From: Guillardia theta CCMP2712
Lineage: Eukaryota; Cryptophyceae; Pyrenomonadales; Geminigeraceae
Assembly (NCBI RefSeq): GCF_000315625.1
Contig: NW_005434543.1
Coordinates: forward strand, 1-20,607
DNA length: 20,607 nucleotides
Direction: 5' to 3'
Position 1 is the first letter of the stretch. Each line of letters starts with the position of its first letter. A program made the position numbers and the translations under genes. The notes beneath the pieces were generated by a model. The model searched no databases. It worked only from the letters and a program-made list of their open reading frames with translations, and was not told where the DNA came from. Positions 18,656-20,607 of the stretch are shown piece after piece.

Positions 18656-19278
18656 GAGCCAGGGTTCCTTGTCACCATGACGAAATGGCAATAAGAAGGA
18701 AAATGACGACGGAGATGAGAATGAGCAGAGGAGTAGAAGGAGAAGGAGGAGGAGAAGAAGAAGAAGAAGGAGAAGAGGAAGAAGAGGAAGAAGAAAAATA
18801 AGTGGGGAAGGAGACGATGAGACGAAGCAGACTGTGAAGAGTATGAGGAGAGGTTGTGCGGAAGTGTAGGCATGGACGATCAATAAGAATGTGGGCCCGG
18901 TAGGAGATGAAAATTTGAGACGGGCATGAAAGAAACAGAAAGGCGTTGCTGATGACATAAAGTCCTGAAGAAGTTTTTTCACTCCAAATGTTTTTCGTCA
19001 AAGATAGGATAGATGATGAAAATGGGAAGTATAACTGGATAGTTCGTTTGTGCGGCGGATTTCTGCCCCATGAAGTTGATCGGTAAGCGCTGAGGAAGAG
19101 AGCAATGTTCAGGATCAGGGAAGTATGCATACCATTACCTGCTGCTTGCTCACACATGATGGAAACATGCGGCATGATGGGGAGAGGACTTCGATCTCTG
19201 ACAGTCGTCACTTGGACAACAGGCGCGAAGTGGCAGAGTCATCCGACTTCGGAGGGGTTGCAGCATGCAGGTGTGGAG

Positions 19279-20536
19279 ATGCCAGCGAGACTCATCTTTG
19301 ACCTCACTCCTTCTCTTCAGAGCATGCAGACGAAGCTGCTCTGCAGCGAGAGGGTCCTCCTCGCACTTGTCGCCTCTACAGTGAGTTTGCTTTGGAGGGG
19401 AACGAGTTAACGTCCAGTGCGACTTACACCTGTTGCTCCGTCAGGTTGCGTTTGTCGTCCTATCAGCCACCATCGACTTCTCCCATCCTCGTCCTGCTGC
19501 TCTCCGAGACTCCATGTCCACCCTGCCGCAGTTCACGCAGGAGGAGGGGGAGATGAAGGTAAGAGAGGTCCGTGCCGTGACCTGCCTTGAATGCCATGCA
19601 GGCTCATGAGAATTTCTACGAGTCGGAAGGAAGCTCTCCTTCTCGCCAATCCTCATGGACGGGCAATGGTCAGTGTCGCTCGCTCCGTCCTCCTTCCCCT
19701 CCTCGTCCCTCTCCCCCTCCCCTCCTCCCTCCCCCATCTTCTCCTCCGTCTCCTCGTCTTCCTCCTCACCTTTCTCCCACCCCAGCCTCTCACTCTTTTC
19801 CCTCTCCCGTCCTCCTTCCACGTTCTTGCTCCTTCTCGTATGCCTCCTCCTTGCTCTTAACATTGATCCTTGGAGTGCAGGAGGGGCAGCGTTCAAGTAC
19901 CTCCAGCATGAAGCATCGAACCCTGTAACAGCGAGCAAGAGCATCGCGAGGCGAAGGGACTGATGGAGGGGATGGCTCAGGTCACGGAGGCGGAGGAAGG
20001 GTTGAGGAGGAGCCTTCGAGGACGATCTTCCAGCTCAGATCGGTGAGGGAGAGGGGAAGGGAGAGGAAGGAGGAGGGAAGGGGAGTGGGGGAGGGGGAGG
20101 GGAGGGGAAGAAGGATGAGGAGCTGTGTTGTGTTTGATGCTGATGTATGCGTCAAGGGTGGACTTGTACGGAGCATGGGGATCGAGCAGGAGGAGGCATC
20201 GAGATGATTACGTGGAGGTCAGAGAGGACGGGGAGGAGGAGGCGTGACGGTATTGGCGGCAGAGGTTGCGGAAACTTGAGCAGAAGAAGCGGGAGAGGAG
20301 GGACAGCGACTTTTTCGCAGGTGAAGAAGCTTCAGCCAGTGGAACTGAGCGGGAGGGAGGGAGGGAGGGAGGGAGGGAGGGAGGGAGGGAGGGAGGTGAG
20401 GTGAGGTGAGGGAGGAAGGAGGGAGAGACGGAAGGGAGAGAGGGAGGGAGGGAGGGATTGAGAAATCAACAGGTGTTACGAAGGCCTTCGGGAAGAAGGA
20501 AGGGAATTTGCTGATGAACAAGTTTGACCCTCAGAG
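19279..20536 (+). CDS. Single-pass membrane protein, unknown, 3' end beyond window
   Basis: Eight exons join in phase: 19279-19380, 19445-19558, 19602-19668, 19881-19924, 19981-20042, 20157-20217, 20263-20320 and 20473-20536, with a GTAGGG donor leading off the window. The protein starts MPARLIFDLTPSLQSMQTKL and has one hydrophobic helix, ERVLLALVASTVAFVVLSAT (about residues 24-43). It continues with TIDFSHPRPAALRDSMSTL, the acidic TQEEGEMKAHENFYES, a Ser-rich stretch, then basic and helical segments (RLRKLEQKKRERRDSDFFA) and VTKAFGKKEGNLLMNKFDPQ. I recognise no family. The helix near the N-terminus could be a signal anchor, with most of the chain on the other side. Intron 19925-19980 (56 nt), if retained, gives an early stop at 19961-19963. 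The acceptor at 20156 is AAG rather than CAG. The start is uncertain because the frame is open back to an ATG at 19105. Confidence 0.65.
20351..20412. repeat. GGGA tetranucleotide tract followed by GTGAG pentamers
   Basis: About eleven GGGA copies (20351-20396) pass directly into three GTGAG copies within intron 20321-20472. It is purine-rich on the sense strand, unlike most intronic repeats in this window. Each GTGAG is a potential splice donor. Confidence 0.92.
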
Positions 20537-20607
20537 GTAGGGGGATGAGCGAGACACTGAGAAAGAGGGAGAGACAGAGGAGATGGATGCGTTGATGGAA
20601 GTGAGGA

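Larger units (their letters stand above)
17608..19278. other. Gene-poor region with several short repeats
   Basis: This includes the 3' UTR of the secreted-protein gene, then unremarkable DNA to 18250 (a 98-codon frame at 17992 shows no protein features), a 23-bp tandem repeat, an 18-bp minisatellite, a G-rich word cluster and a purine-rich tract (18700-18830). 5' exons of the membrane-protein gene may lie in 19090-19278, where a plus frame from the ATG at 19105 is open. Confidence 0.5.

Noticed and set aside
19961-19965. TGATG stop/start overlap suggesting two overlapping genes
   Set aside because: A GTAACA donor at 19925 and a CTCAG acceptor at 19980 join the flanking exons in phase, and four more exons follow in the same frame, so one gene is simpler. 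Retention remains possible.

Overview
The window looks like nuclear DNA of a protist. Genes are split by many very short GT-AG introns, mostly about 40-60 nt, with weak donor consensus. Coding DNA is GC-rich, intergenic DNA is full of strand-biased pyrimidine/purine microsatellites, and there is a calcium-dependent protein kinase. A cryptophyte alga such as Guillardia would fit, but the species is an inference. No bacterial operon, rRNA, tRNA, CRISPR array or intact transposon was found. All exon structures were joined by hand from reading frame and splice phase.

Layout, left to right. (1) 225-1135 (+): the 3' end of a polyamine/amino-acid permease. (2) 1240-1800: a GC-rich island, then a C-rich region (1890-2840) with a recurring CCCCACCC/TACCCC word. 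(3) 2739-3121 (-): a small charged protein, divergent from (4) 3212-5968 (+), a ten-exon calcium-dependent protein kinase fused to a cyclic-nucleotide-binding domain. The two start codons are 90 bp apart. (5) 7386-8986 (+): a nine-exon TPR protein with an intact carboxylate clamp, convergent with (6) 9526-10776 (-), a PDZ-domain protein made of very small exons with pentanucleotide microsatellites in its introns. (7) 10777-13032: a gene-poor stretch with a GGCA tetranucleotide array. (8) 13033-16209 (+): a 723-residue coiled-coil protein, possibly related to TSNAXIP1. One of its introns holds eight copies of an in-frame 30-bp minisatellite. (9) 16260-16940: a second GC-rich island sharing words with the first. 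(10) 17116-17607 (+): a secreted protein with a repeated N-x-W/Y-x-D motif. (11) 17608-19278: gene-poor repeats. (12) 19279 to the right edge (+): an unrecognised single-pass membrane protein.

The genes do not form an obvious pathway. The kinase could integrate calcium and cyclic nucleotide signals, the TPR protein is a likely Hsp90/Hsp70 co-chaperone, and the PDZ and coiled-coil proteins look like scaffold or cytoskeletal parts. The most interesting signals are the kinase-CNBD fusion, the in-frame minisatellite in an intron, the paired GC-rich islands, the arrays of spaced G-rich words beside them, and the repeated short motif in the secreted protein.
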